Shown here piece by piece: positions 19,641 through 31,724 of a DNA stretch of 64,000 bases. How positions within the stretch are numbered: position 1 is the first letter of the stretch; each line of letters opens with the position of its first letter. The notes below the pieces were generated by a model. The model made no database searches and had not been told where the DNA came from. It saw only the letters and a program-made list of their open reading frames with translations. A program made the translations under genes and the position numbers. Source of the stretch: Acanthosepion esculentum (Eukaryota > Mollusca > Cephalopoda > Sepiida > Sepiidae); NCBI GenBank assembly GCA_964036315.1, contig OZ038496.1:12945035-13009034 (forward strand), in the 5' to 3' direction.

Positions 19641-20218
19641 CAACCGACTCTTCCTCCTCTTCCTCTACTCCTCCTCTAACTTCGTTTTGCATGTTTTCAG
19701 TGGACAAGGAATTCGACGTGATTTCTTGCACGAAATGCATCTCTTACGAGTGCATCGTTCTATTATAAGAGAATGTACATATTAGAAAGTCACATAAAAT
19801 AATTTAAAGACGTAATAACGAGCCTCTAATTAATGGCAAATGGTAATAGCATTAATAATATTAGCAGCTTCCTTATAAGAAAACATTCGGCTTTAATTGA
19901 CTGAACAGAGAACGCTGCTTTTCCTATGAAAGTGGTAATTCCAATGGTAATATCAACCGTTTTCTTAAAAGGAAACACTCGACATTCATTGATCGAACAG
20001 TCAGTAATGATGTCGATTAAAATTTATGAAATCTTTCTCTTAAAACACTTTTTTCAGGAAAATAGGTCTCTAAAGGAGCCTTAAATGATTTGATTTCTTT
20101 TATTTGGTACAGGTCTTTGTGATTCTGTAACCCTTGTTCACAATGTACAAAAAAGTATAGTCTTTTCCAAGAGTCTCAGGCTTCACTAGCTCAAAGCATT
20201 TTCAAGGGTATATGCGCG
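19641..20218. other. Unassigned interval with a decayed 106-bp-spaced duplication
   Basis: TTCCTTATAAGAAAACATTC...GAACAG (about 19870) and TTTCTTAAAAGGAAACACTC...GAACAG (about 19972) are alike. No gene. Confidence 0.4.
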
Positions 20219-20220
20219 TA

Positions 20221-20778
20221 CATCCTTGGGAAAATTTATTGAAACAATTTGAGTAATTCCGCTATTATTTACTTCTCTTTCGTATTTTTTTCCGATGAAA
20301 CATGACCCAGTGCACATATTAGTACTTCGTATGTTCATTCCCCGAAGGCGTTCATTGCAGATTGACCACAGACTCTCGATTGGTTTTAAATCAGAGCCAG
20401 TCTATAGTACTTTGATTTGCTCTCTGGTAAGGCTTGCCAGCGTGTTTGTGCAGCGTTATAATTTTCGTACGCTTCCTTGCAGTAACGTCCATCGCCGACA
20501 ATGATCGTAGGACAACTAATCGACACTCGAGACAATAGTGTCTGGGCGTGATAAAATCATACGCAATCACAAATGACACAATATTTTTCTAAGCCAAACA
20601 AATTTCATCATACAGCCCGAAAATACATTCATATTACTGCACACCACTGCAAATGACCTAATCTGTGGAACAAAAATAGAAACTGATTACACCCTGTCAG
20701 TCCAGTGGGTTTAAAACTGACCGTATGTTGAAAGAAAAGAAACTAAAGCGGTTCTTTCACTTAATTTGCGCAAGGGTG
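20221..20778 (-). mobile_element. Degraded Tc1-like transposon, copy 2
   Basis: Ends CATCCTTGGGAAAATTTATT and the inverse CACCCTTGCGCAAATTAAGT, flanked by TA. Homologous throughout to 4147-4683. A minus-strand remnant of the transposase reads SDLKPIESLWSICNERLRG, keeping the Asp lost in copy 1. Neighbouring frames are broken. Confidence 0.85.
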
Positions 20779-20780
20779 TA

Positions 20781-21639
20781 TATGAATGTAAAAAACTTGA
20801 CTGGGGTTAGAACTCCTCTCCTCGATAAGCATTCCGATCGATATTAGCATTCGATAAATACAAGTCTACAAAAGCAGATTGGGTTAGGCATCGGTCTTCT
20901 TTACCACCCTCAAAACCATGTGTTTTTTTCATGACTTCAAATGGATATCCTCGTTAGTATGTTCGAATTATTCGACTGGTGTCGACCATTCGTCACTCCA
21001 GTTCTTATTGCGAAAGAATAAATTTGCTGTCGGACTCTTAGCAACTCTAATAATGCTTACTTTGAAAAAAATAATGTTGCTTTTCAGCCGAGTTATGTTA
21101 TTTTAAATAATGTGTTTCAGAGTGGCCATTTATCTTTTTCCAACCTGCTATCATTTAGAGAGAAAAATACGGAACTATAATTTGTTGTTATGAAGCATGT
21201 CGACCTTAACTCCCGAGAAAACCTGTTATTTAAACACAACCTCCGATCACCCTTTATTATTTAAGTTGCCAGACAAAAGAAGCCAATCGACAAAACAAAA
21301 GGTGGTTAATCTTCCAAAACGAAACACCTGGTGGCACATTTGGCTTTCCCCAAATTTAGACGAATTCTCCCTAAGGCAATATCTCGAAAAGCGCTCTATG
21401 CTCAAGCACACCTCATTAACAATATCTCTTCTTCGTTTTCAGTTTTTTCCTTCTTTACTTTGCTCTCTCTTTCAAAGTTTTTTATTTGCTATTCTTCCTT
21501 TCGGAGCTTTCGTATTTACATCTCCATTTACTTTGCTTCAATTTATCCAAAGGTATTTCTTTTTTTTATCCAAAGTTATTTTCTTCTATCTGATGTTTCA
21601 GTCTATGTTTTTTTCTTTCATTTTTCACCGCATGATTTG
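20781..21639. other. Unassigned interval
   Basis: No recognised gene or repeat. Becomes T-rich toward the right. Confidence 0.4.
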
Positions 21640-21663
21640 ACATTTTTATTTCGCTTCTTCTTC

Positions 21664-21695
<32 letters not shown>

Positions 21696-23680
21696 CTTCT
21701 TCTTCTTCTTCTTCTTCTTCTTTTTTCTTTCCACCTACCTCTTCTTCTTTTTCCTTTACTTCTTCTTTTTTCCTTTCATTCTTCTTCTCCTCCTACTTCT
21801 TCTTTTTCCTTTCCACCTACCTCTTCTTCTTTTTCCTGTCCTTCTTCTTTTTTCCTTTTCTTCTTCTCTTTCCTGATTCTTCTTTCTCTTCCTTCTTCTT
21901 CTTTTCCTTTACTTCTACCGCATCTTCTTCTATGTTCCTTTCCTTCTTCTTCTTTTCCCTTTTCTTCTTCTTTTTCCTTACTTTCTGCCTCTTCTTCTTT
22001 TACCTTTCCTGATTCTTCTTCATACCTTTCCTTTTTCTTCTTTTTCCTTTACTTCTACCGCTTCTTCTTCCTCTTTGTTCCTTTCATTCTTCTTCTTTTT
22101 CCTTTTCTCCTTCTTCTTCTTTGTCTTCTTTCCTTTCCTTCTTCTTTTTCCTTTCTTTCTATCTCTTCTTCTTTTTCCTTTTCTTCTTCTTAGTTTTCCT
22201 TTACTTCTTCTGTTTGCTTCCCTTTTTCTTCTTCTTCTTCTTTTTCTTTTACTTCTACCATTTCTTCTTCTGTGTTCCTTTCCTTCTGCTTCTTTTCCCG
22301 TTTCTACTTCTCCTCCTACTTCTTCTTCTTTCCTTTTCTGCTTCTTTTTCCTTTCCACCTACCTCTTCTTCTTTGCCTTTTTTCCTTTTCTTCTTCTTTT
22401 TTCCTTTCCTTCTTCTTCTTCTTCTTCTTCTTTCCTTTCCTTCTACCGCTTCTTCTTTCTCTTTGTCCCTTTCCTTCTTCTTCTTTTTCCTTTTTTCTTC
22501 TTCTTCTTCGTCTTCTTTCCTTTCCTTCTTCTTTTTGCTTTCTTTCTACCTCTTCTTTTGTTCTTCTTACTTTTCCTTTTCTTCTTCTTTTTCTTTCCTT
22601 CTTCTTCTTTCCTTTCCCTCTCCTTCTTCTTCTTCTTCCTTTACTTCTACCGCTTCTTCTCCCTCTTTGTTCCTTTCCTTCTTCTTCTTCTTCTTTACCC
22701 TTTTCTTCTTCTACTTCTTTTTCCTTTTCTTTTTCTTCTTCGTCTTCTTTCCTTCTTTTTTTCTCTTTTCTTACTACCCCTTCTTCTTTTTCCTTTCCTT
22801 CTTCTTTTTCCTATTCTTTTTCCTTACTTTCTTATTCTTCTTCTTTTTTTCTTTCCTTCTCCTTCTTATTCTTTATTTTCTTCATTTTCCTTTACTTCTA
22901 CCGCTTCTTCTTCCTCTTTGTTCCTTTCCTTCTTCTTCTTTACCCTTTCTTTCTTCTTCTCTTACTTCTTCTTTCTCCTTTTCTTCGTCTTCTTCTTTTC
23001 TCTTTTCTTTCTAACACTTCTTCTTTTTCCTTTCCTTCTTCTTTTTTCCTTTTCTTCTCCTTTTTTCTTTATCTTCTTATTCTTCTTCTTTCTTTTCCTT
23101 CTCCTTCTTCTTCTTCTTTATTTTCTTCTTTTTCCTTTACTTCTACCGCTTCTTCTTCTTCTTTGTTCCTTTCCTTCTTCTTCTTTTCCCTTTTCTTCTT
23201 CTTCTACATTTTTATTCCTCTTTGTCTTCTTCTTTCCTTTTCCTTCGCCTTCTTCTACTTCTTTATTTTCTTCGTCTTCTTCTTTTCCCTTTTCTTCTTC
23301 TTCTCCTACTTTTTCTTTCCTTTTCTTCTTCTTCTTCGTCTTCTTCTTTCTTTTCCTTCTTTTTCTTTTCTTTCTGTCTCTTCATCTTTTTCCTTTCTTT
23401 CTTCTTTTGTCCTTTTCTTTTTCTTTTTTCTTTTCCTCCTTCTTCTTTTTACTTCTTCCTCCCCCATCTTCTTTACGTTTTATTCTTTTCTTCCTTTCCT
23501 CTTCTTGCTTACAATTCTTTTATTTATTTCCCTCAGTCATTTTTCCTCTCTGATTCTTCTTCGCTTTCTTCTCTTCTTTATTCTTTTCCTAACTTCGTCC
23601 CCCACTTCTGTTTCATCTTCTTCTTCTTCTATGAATCCTACTTCTTCATAACATACTTCCTCTTCACGGATTTCTTCTTC
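21640..23680. repeat. Two-kilobase (TTC/CTTTT)n pyrimidine tract
   Basis: Nearly pure T and C on the plus strand for 2 kb, with recurring CTTTCCTTCTTCTTC and CTTCTACCGCTTCTTCTTC blocks. The latter recur many times (for example near 21915, 22052, 22250, 22440, 22643, 22894, 23142), showing a higher-order repeat. Overlapping long open frames in all plus phases are composition artefacts. Confidence 0.9.
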
Positions 23681-23694
23681 TTCACAACCTTTTT

Positions 23695-24121
23695 GTCTAT
23701 ATTTCTGAGATGAGGTATTATGTACACTATTTACATTATTCGGACTATTGTCCTCATCTTTGTCGCCATATTTATTACAACGTTGGTTGGAATTTCGAAC
23801 CCTTTATTTCGCTCACTGGGGTAGACTGTTCTAGTTCCAGGTGCCATGTTTAATGGATGTCAGTCATCAGTTATCTCCTGTTAATTGTTCTCTCTGAAAG
23901 TTCTCCACTGCCTTAACCGGGTTTTGAACTCACACTCTTTGGGTCCTGTCACGGCATCTAACCAACGCTTTTATCCTCTGTGCCATGTGTCCTTGATGAC
24001 ACATGACACAGTGGATAAAGGGTTTAGTTCGACATTCTAACCACCTGAAGAAGGCCGGAGTGTACAACGGCCGAAACGTTGTAACAAATATGGACAGTAG
24101 TCCGAATAATGTAAATAATGT
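23695..24121. mobile_element. Family T element, inverted head-to-head pair, 11-bp target duplication
   Basis: ACAACCTTTTT flanks it at 23684-23694 and 24122-24132. The left part (to about 23998) is a full minus-strand copy (tail, body, tRNA-like head). The right part (from about 24000) is a plus-strand copy reduced to GACACAGTGGATAAAGGGTT joined to the body from GTTCGACATT through CTGAAGAAGGCCGGAG, GGCCGAAACG and the tail end. Two heads meet at 24000. Confidence 0.8.
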
Positions 24122-24132
24122 ACAACCTTTTT

Positions 24133-24960
24133 CTTTTCTTATTCTTACACGTGACTTCCGTCTTCTACTTCTTCATGGTATTCTTCTTCCTCTTCTTCAT
24201 GGTCTTCTTATTCTTCTGCTTCTTTTCCTTCACAACCTTCTTTTTTCTTCCTTTTCTTCCTTTATTCTTACTTGTTCGCGGATTTCGTCGTCGTCTTTAT
24301 CTTCTTCCTTATAAACTTCTTTTTTTCTTTGTCTTCTTTTTTTCTGTTTATTCTTACACACGGTTTTCGTCTTCTTCGTCTTCTTCGGGGCCTTCTTCTT
24401 CTCCTTAACAGCTTTCTTCTTCACAGCCTTCTTTTTTCTTCCTCTTCTTCTTCGTTTTACACTCGGCTTTCGTAGCCTTCTTCTTCATGACCTTTTCTTC
24501 TTCTTCTTCTTTTTCTTCTTCTTCGTCTTCTTTTTACTGTGGCTTTCGTCGCCTTCTTCTTCTGAGCTTTCTTCCTTATAACCTTTTTTCCTTGTCTTCT
24601 TTTTCTTATTATTCTTACACGCGGCTTTCGTCTTCATCGTCTTCGTCAATTTCTTATTCTTACCCTTAACAGCTTTCTTCTTCTTCTTCTTCTTCGTCGT
24701 TGTCGTCGTTGTCGTCGTCGTCGTGTCTTCTTTTCCGTCGTCGTCGTTGTCTTCTTCTTCTTCTTCTCTTCTTCTTCTCCTTCTTTTTCTTCTTCTTCTT
24801 CTTCTTCTTCGTCGTCGTCGTGTCTTCTTCTCCGTTGTTCTCGTCGTCGTCGTCGTGTCTTCTTCTTCTTTTTCTTTGTAGCATTGTTCCTCCTCTTCTT
24901 CGTCGTCGTCTTTTTCCTCTTCTTAACCTGTATTTCCTTCTCCTTCTCACGGCCTTCTTC
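24133..24960. repeat. TTC/TCG-rich simple-sequence tract
   Basis: TTC triplets with an embedded family of GTCTTCTTCTTC, TTTCGTC and GTCGTCGTCGT blocks. A phase of recurrent CACGCGGNTTTCGTC words (24150-24630) indicates local duplication. Confidence 0.9.
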
Positions 24961-24996
24961 TTTTCATCACTCTTTATATTCTCTTTCTCGAGCTGT

Positions 24997-25080
24997 CCTG
25001 GGTATGACGATGAACTACATCCGGTGGCAAGGCCTCCAACCGAGATGATACTGAAAGAAGAGAATATTAACTATAGGGTG
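24997..25080 (+). repeat. Family V head fragment
   Basis: GTCCTGGGTATGACGATGAA, CTACATCC, GGCAAGGCCTCCAACC matches the start of the family V heads at 18.75, 49.0 and 50.06 kb, then diverges. Truncated copy. Confidence 0.65.
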
Positions 25081-25324
25081 ACTTAGATGAAGAATCAGGA
25101 CTTGACGGACATTTTGGCTGACAGATGTTCCGGAAATTGTCCTGGCTCAAATTTCAAAGAATTGTTTTGGAAACCTTTTGATAATAGAGTATTTTAGGAG
25201 CATGAATGAAGCCAAATTGGGAATTTTAATTTAAAGATTACCGTCCTTCGAGTTTTCACTGCTGATCTTCAATTATAATTATTATCAATTATAGCCATTT
25301 TTATCTTAATTTTTTGTAAGCAAT

Positions 25325-25385
25325 TCATTAGGCGCTATTTGATTGGCCAGTAGAGAAAACATTACGTAAGCGCTAACCAATCAAA
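25325..25385. repeat. Imperfect palindrome with ATTGG/CCAAT words
   Basis: GGCGCTATTTGATTGGCC and GCGCTAACCAATCAAAG are near-inverse copies about 14 bp apart. Promoter function is not supported by anything downstream. Confidence 0.4.
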
Positions 25386-26349
25386 GAATTCTGAATAAGG
25401 TCTCTCTCTTTTTTACCCTCATGAAAAGGATGGCAAGAGAAGGATCACTGAGAGAGGGAGAGCTACAGCGTTTGCTGCTTGGAAGATTCTGTGCGTGTGC
25501 GCCGTTGTTGGATTTTTGGGGTACCTTGGTGTACTAGAATATTTATTGCATTTAAAAATACAATTATGACACAAGGCCGAAAATGGGGAGGGGTTGAGGC
25601 TGGTCCACACTAACTATCTTATACCTAGCTAATCCGATTCACGACCCACTCATACATTACAATTTCCACATTCACCACAAGAATTCGTCTGTCGCCAATC
25701 AATCCTTCATTCACCATAATACCACATCCTCTCAAGAGGAACCCTCAAAACGCGCCCCCATGCCTTAAAAATTTAATGATAATAAATAACCATATATAAA
25801 AATCTAATCTTGAAGAATGAGAGGGGAGGGAGATGAACACAATAATAAACTAAAAATCAACACAAAGTAAACTAAATATAACAGATGTTAGTAGGGCCCG
25901 TCCAACCCTCACAAAGAGAGGCCGCTGTATTCTGCCCAGGAGACAAAATCAAGAGGCTTTCTCGCTAAGGGAGTGGGAAAGGAGAAAATATAGACGGACA
26001 TGGGAAATATAACATTTGACCCAGAAAAGGGGGGGGGGGGCAAAACAAACTGGGGAAGTTGAGAATCCTCACTTGGATCATAACCAAAATGATAGCCGGT
26101 AACAGGCCAGGAACAACACTTACACACATGAACTAGGTATACTGAAGCTTGTCTAACTTAAACAAGGGAAGGACTCCACAGGAAACCACCCCGATGTTAC
26201 GTAGGCTGACTTAGAAGAGAAAATCAAGGCTAACTCCATTCAAACGAACCAGGCTCGCCTCTTTCACCCACCTTTCGCTGAAGACTGTCGAAGGCAATCG
26301 TCTTCTATCAGTTCTAATCTTCATTTTGAGCTGATGCTAAAGAATCGGA

Positions 26350-29300
26350 TCAGATCCTGATCAGAAAGACTTTCTTCTCTCGCGTCGTCCAAATCACCAT
26401 TCGAGCCGTGGCCAGCAGCGTCAGAAACACCATCCGTTTCACCCCGGATAACGGGGGCGACACATTGTCACGCGCGTATGCACGATCAATGAGCACAAGC
26501 TTTTCTGGAGCGAGACGAGCCGTCAACTCGCCGACATGGTTCCATAAGGGGCGGGCCCGAGGGCAAAGGTAGAAGGCGTGCGAAGCTGTTTCCTCTAGAC
26601 CAAGGCTACACCGTTCAGTCTGGCAAATCCACCAAGCCCCATATGAAGACTTTGTCATTGAGAGGTAGCCGATTCCGAATCAATCACCAGTTATGTGAAA
26701 ACTCAGGGTTACTTAAATAATCCGCCGCTGGAACCCAAAACCAGAAAGAGCAGTGCTCCTCCTCCGACAAGTCGAGCTCCTCACATAGAGGATCCTTCAC
26801 GACCCCCTCCACTAAATGACGATAGAAGACCTTCCTAGGCCGTGAAAGGTCACTGGATCGAGGAAAAGCCAACAAGGCCGACCGACATTCGCGAAGGAAA
26901 TCAGATTGATCCCGGGGTTTACGACGGCGCTGAACCCGCGAGATAGTGGGACTGATAGTAAGGAAAGGGAACGCGTCCCTAACAATCCCCGCCATAATCG
27001 AATCTCCTGTCAATGCGCGGCGTATGAAAGCCAACCTCGATGTGAGTTTATGGCTCGCCAAGTCTCACATTCTCAGCCCCAGATGACACGAACGTTGTGC
27101 ACAAACTCGTCTGTCGACCCGATTCCCGCGTCTCCTCTATAAAATGAGGGTTAGCGAGCGCTCGAGCGGCTTCCTGTGGTCGTCACAGAGAGGAAGTACG
27201 GACAATCAATAAAGAACAAGAGGGAATATGTATGTAGCACACACCTCCGCCCTGTCCTTCACGGACAACCTCCGTCGACTCCAAATCTGACCGGCAGCGT
27301 CGACCTTTGCTCGACCTTCAAACCAGCTGGAGGTCGGGTCCAAACCACACTCCAAGAATGCGGACAGGACCGTCCGTCCAACCGAAGCGGCCCGGAAGAT
27401 CGACTCCCTCCAGGCACCTAACCGCAAGCTGTGCGATTTGTCACGGTTTATCTTGGCCCCTGTCAACTTTTCGTACCGATCAAGCGCCTTCAGTACCGCC
27501 TTAATGTCGCTGCGGGACGACACGAAAGCAGATACGTCATCGGCGTACGCAGAAACCCTGGCTCGAGCTCCTCCAGGAACGGCGATTCCACGTAGGGCCG
27601 GACTGCACGTCCTGTCCTTCAGCCGGCGAAGGAGAGGCTCCAACGCCAAAGCATAAATTAGGGGCGACAGTGGGAAACCCTGACGAACCGGCCTAGACAG
27701 CGCAAAAGCGCTCGACAGCTTCCCGTTCACCTGTACCACAGCACTGGGGAAGCGATACAGGAGGCTTATCCAGCGGCAGAAGTTGGGTTCGAATCCGGCG
27801 GCCTGCAGGACAGCAGCAAGTTCGTGATGATCAACCGTATCAAATGCCTTGGACTGATCCAAATTGATCAGCGCGTCTTCATCGTCGTCTTTTACACCCT
27901 CTATGATCGTGAGGATCAGATTCAGGTTGCTCTGAATTGTTCGGCCCCTCACAGCACAAGTCTACTCGGGACCCAACAGAGACTCGGCAACTGACTGCAA
28001 ACTCTCCTGCAGCATCTTGGCCAAATTCTTTAACTCTTGTGTTTAGCAGAGTTATGGGCCTATAATCGTCTAAGTGTCCCCAACACCCTTGCCCTTTTTC
28101 AACAGCGTGATCACACCCCTGGTGAACCGATCGGGAATGGCCCCCTGCCGGAACCAGTTGTTGAACACAACTGTCAAAATCGGCACAAAGATGTACGACA
28201 GCCTCAAGTACAATTCATAGGGCAAACCATCCAGACCGGGCGACTTACCTCTGCCGACCTTCTTCAATGCTGCGTAGACTTCGCCGTCAGTAATCTCTCC
28301 CTCACATCTAGCCGCGTCAGTCGATGAAAGTCAGCCAAATAGCTGCGAAATTCGTCCTCAGGAAGACCAGGCTCCTTGGTAAAACGGCTCTCGAAATGCC
28401 ACCGAAACGCCTCGCACATGTCGTCAGTGGACCGAAGAGTACGACCCTCCGGGGATTCGACTTCACGAATATAACGATCGGAACCTCGACTGATCTCTTC
28501 CTTACGCAGATCTGCGCCCATGCTCACCGCTTCCGAAGTTATCTTGCTTAACCTATGACTAATTACCTGGCCCATGTAATTCTCGCTATTCAAACGCTCC
28601 AGGGTCTCCCTAGATAATGCTATCTCTAGGGGATCCCCCCAGCCACCGCCATGGAAAAATAGCCTTAAGCGTCTTCACCTTTTTCAGATCTATCTAGGAC
28701 GAGCCGTTTGCTGAAATCCGTGGTGGAAGACCTAATCCTACACTTAAGTCTCTCCCACCACTTATTCCCGACAACCTCCCCCACTAACTCCAGCTGCACG
28801 AAGCTAGTTAGCTGCTCCTGGAAGTCCCGCCTGTCCAGTAACAACAGATTGAACTTCCAGTAACTAGCCATTCTAGGCCTATGTTCTAACGCCACCCGGG
28901 CACAAACAAGTTTGTGATCCGAATAGCCTACCCAGTGGAACGTGGGACAATCTAACAAGTCTACGTCGGCTCCTCTAAATAACATTCTGTCATGGTCAAT
29001 TAAGAGCCCACGTCCACATTTTACCCCCGGGGTGATCGACCCGGTATCTATCAACGAAACCGAATTCGTTGATCAGATCAACTAGGCTACGATCGCCCCT
29101 ACATCCGCTAGCTCCCCGCCTCTTGTCTAACTTGGGGTCCATGATGGCATTCCAGTCCCCCACTAAAACAAGACGCGTTGAAACCACCAGGAAAGGCCCC
29201 AACTGCCAAAAAAACGAGACCTGCTCCTCCCAGTCGTTGGGCGCATAAACCGCAACGACCCGGAACGAACCACTTTTCACGGCAATATCGACCACGGCTT

Positions 29301-29556
29301 CGGTAAGCACAAGGTCCACCTTCGCATCAAGAGTCCGCTTCACCAGCAAAGAAACTCCTCTGGCATGTCGGTCCCCATATGCTGAGTAAACGACAAAGTC
29401 GCTCTCCAGCTCACACGCATCGACGCTGCAAACAAAGTGGGTCTCTTCGATCGCGGCAACATCCACTCCAAAGGACAAGAGATCCCGGAGCAGGCGGGCT
29501 GCCTTACGCCGATCCCTCAAGCCCTTCACATTCAAAGTAGCTATCTTGATAGACAT
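26350..29556 (-). pseudogene. LINE ORF2: AP endonuclease, reverse transcriptase, zinc finger (frameshifted)
   Basis: ATG at 29556 (MSIKIATLNVKGLRDRRKAA). Apurinic-type endonuclease: TLNVKG, IEETH, VLVGDWNAIMD, then after a frameshift near 29000-29050 HWVGYSDHKLVCARV (catalytic SDH). Linker 28593-28264. RT begins around 28267 (GRGKSPGLDGLPYELY), breaks near 28070-27950, then holds motif A LINLDQSKAFDTVDH, motif B RPVRQGFPLSPLIYALAL and motif C SAYADDVSAFV (around 27530), with the active-site YADD intact. The thumb region ends in 27206-27061. The C-terminal part (26658-26350) has CSLGLEETASHAFYLCPRAR, a Cys/His finger as in L1-type ORF2. At least five frame changes. Family function: target nicking and target-primed reverse transcription in the nucleus. 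Confidence 0.9.
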
Positions 29557-29605
29557 CTTCTAAGCCTGCAAAAAATAAAATGAAGAGTAAAGGCAAAAAA
29601 CCTAC

Positions 29606-30511
29606 TCACATACCGGGCGGAACTGAAAGGACACCGACGGATTGTCCTAGGCTCCCTGTGCCCAACTCCGACGTCATCCGTCCATCCGAGACAATCCCGC
29701 CGACGTCCATGGGGTAAGTTAATTTCAAGACCCTGTAAAGAGAGGGATGGTGACTTACCGGGGCCCTCCCTGCACAATATCTAAAAAGTTTTTTCAAGTT
29801 AGCTGTGCCCGTCAGTGCTATTCGGATTTCGGGAAAAGCATCCTTGGCCTCCTGTAATTGGGACCATACCCTCAGATGCTTCTCCCTGATGCAAGTAATT
29901 AGCCCCGGAGCCCGAGGGAAATTCCTGGGATCCTCTACCGATTTCCCGTCCACCGATACAATTTTAAAAAGTGGGCCCAAGAGTGCCTTTTTTGTGTAGA
30001 AAAGTCCCTCTCTGCCTCTTTTCTGTCTACTTTACAGATGTCCTCCACCTTGTCAAACTGTTTTCTCCCGTTCTTTTTCCTGGAAGGGTGGGGCGGGGTT
30101 GAAGTTGATGGCGGGGGAGAAGTAGATGGTTGGGGGTGTGAAAGGGGAGGGGGACGGACCCCTAGATGGTGAAGTTGGTAGGCTCCTTGCGCGAACATTT
30201 ATTTCTTTCACTTCTACTTGTAAAGCAGCGAAAGATGCCAATCTTGCATTAGTCGTTTCTTTCTCTCTCCTGCTTCGCCCAGTCCATCTTTCTTTTTTGG
30301 TAGGGGTCTCCTCCTCATCCTCTTCCCTCCCTCTCTTCAACGAGCCGGACCGAGGTGGGGGTGTTACCTCCGCCTCCATGTTAGTCTCGATTCGCTGTTC
30401 CTCTGGGTTTGGTTCTGTTGGCTGATCATTCTTTTGTTGCTGGTGCTCCTTTTTATGTGATGTCCGCTGCTGCCGCTGCTGAACTACATGCTGCTGCTGC
30501 TGCTGAACCAC

Positions 30512-30565
<54 letters not shown>

Positions 30566-31158
30566 AACCACATGCTGCTGCTGCTGCGGCTGCTTCCCTT
30601 GTTTGGTGAGTGACATGACTTTTCAGGTTCTGGCCTCTCCTGGGTTTGTTGCTGCTTTGAGGCCTCCTGTTGAGGGGTAAGGCTTGATGCTTTTCTTGCT
30701 ACCTCCCTCCATTCCTTATCCGACTCTTTGCCAACCACATCTGTTTTTGATGCCACTGCTGGGCCAGGCTGCGGTGCGGGGTTTTTCCCGGGACACACCT
30801 TGGACATATGTCCCAACTCCCCACAGACCCAACAGTATGGTCGCCTTCCCTCGACTATAATCGGCATCCTCTTGTCCCTGCACTTCAGGATGTTGGGGAT
30901 ATCCTGAAAGCTTTTCCTGTTCAATGTCACTTGAACAACAAAGTCCCCCGTGGCGATACCTGCTTTACTCAACGTTGCCTTCACTTCTTCCACAGGACCG
31001 TACTGGGCAAAGAAGGCCCCCAGACGATCGCCACTGATGTCCATCAGGACCCCATGGACGGTTAATCGCGTCCCCATATATTCCGTTTGGAAGCGGACGG
31101 ATTTTGTCGTCAAGGCACTTCCAGCCAAAATGAGCGGACTCATTTTATAGTTCACCAA
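29606..31158 (-). pseudogene. LINE ORF1: RNA-binding protein with CCHC knuckle and polyQ/polyS tract
   Basis: A start at 31158 (MVNYKMSPLILAG; the Met at residue 6 is an alternative). An RRM-like region covers about residues 25-100 (VHGVLMDISGDRLGAFFAQY). Then comes a zinc knuckle CWVCGELGHMSKVC at about residues 112-125. A low-complexity part contains a long CTG/CAG repeat (30485-30590). Continuing across frame changes near 30610, 30050 and 29985 is a basic, proline-rich region and a C-terminal segment (LFKIVSVDGKSVEDPRNFP ... LSVPPGM) ending at 29606, 50 bp before ORF2. In this family ORF1 coats the element RNA. At the repeat, the frame giving Gln (QQQHVVQQQ) continues into the conserved downstream part, and the other gives poly-Ser. 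Broken. Confidence 0.8.
30485..30590. repeat. (CTG)n repeat inside LINE ORF1
   Basis: CTG triplets interrupted by AACCACATG at three places; reads CAG (Gln) or AGC (Ser) on the coding minus strand. Confidence 0.95.
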
Positions 31159-31200
31159 TAGAAGTTTTTACCAAGCAGAAGGCTCAAAATATTTAACTCG

Positions 31201-31719
31201 ACGTGTATAAAGGCGGCCATATTTTTTCCGGAATATTCACTGCCAACCTTTGATATCGAAGACTGAAGAATTACGGAACAGCTGCTGGTGGTATTGGCGA
31301 TATAGTCAGATTCAGTATAGTGTCTGACCCGTGAGTTAATCTTTAACGTTGTTTCATTGAACAGATTACGTACTGCGTTGTATTCTATATTCCTAGACTA
31401 TGGTGAATATGGTCAACAGACGTTGGAGAGGATATGGTCACCGTGTAGATCACAGTCAGCCAGAGTCATGAAAACGTTTTTCCCTACTGGGATTCAATAA
31501 GATCATCCGTCAAACTTATTCTCACAACCGCCCATTTCCAGTGTTTTTATATTGTGTATATTATTTTTAATTATTTTCCACTAAATCCCTATTTACTCTT
31601 GTTATCAAGTGTCCCTCCAATTTCTGTAATTTCAAATGACACCAACAACATTTGCGACTATAGGGGAGGGGGTCAGACCTTTCGACTAAGAACTTACATC
31701 CATTTATTTACCTCACCAC
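31201..31719. other. Unassigned; may include LINE 5' leader
   Basis: No motif or repeat relation seen. The LINE leader could extend to about 31330, but no boundary is visible. Confidence 0.4.
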
Positions 31720-31724
31720 GTTTT

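Larger units (their letters stand above)
25520..31200 (-). mobile_element. Tx1-like (L1-related) LINE retrotransposon, near full length, broken
   Basis: On the minus strand: a leader of uncertain start (right of 31158), ORF1 with a CCHC knuckle (31158-29606), ORF2 with endonuclease, RT and C-terminal zinc finger (29556-26350), and a long 3' UTR ending near an AATAAA at 25547-25542. Both open frames carry several frameshifts, so this copy cannot move. The endonuclease start (TLNVKGLRD) and a CCHC-bearing ORF1 fit the Tx1 group of L1-related LINEs, but the clade call is from memory, not from a tree. It is markedly more GC-rich than its surroundings. End positions are approximate, and I found no target duplication. 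Confidence 0.85.

Noticed and set aside
22075..23651. Overlapping Phe/Ser/Leu-rich frames up to 492 codons
   Set aside because: TTC/CTT simple sequence is open in all plus phases. No gene structure.
25325..25385. Bidirectional promoter with CCAAT boxes
   Set aside because: No gene starts on either side; the words are explained by an imperfect palindrome.
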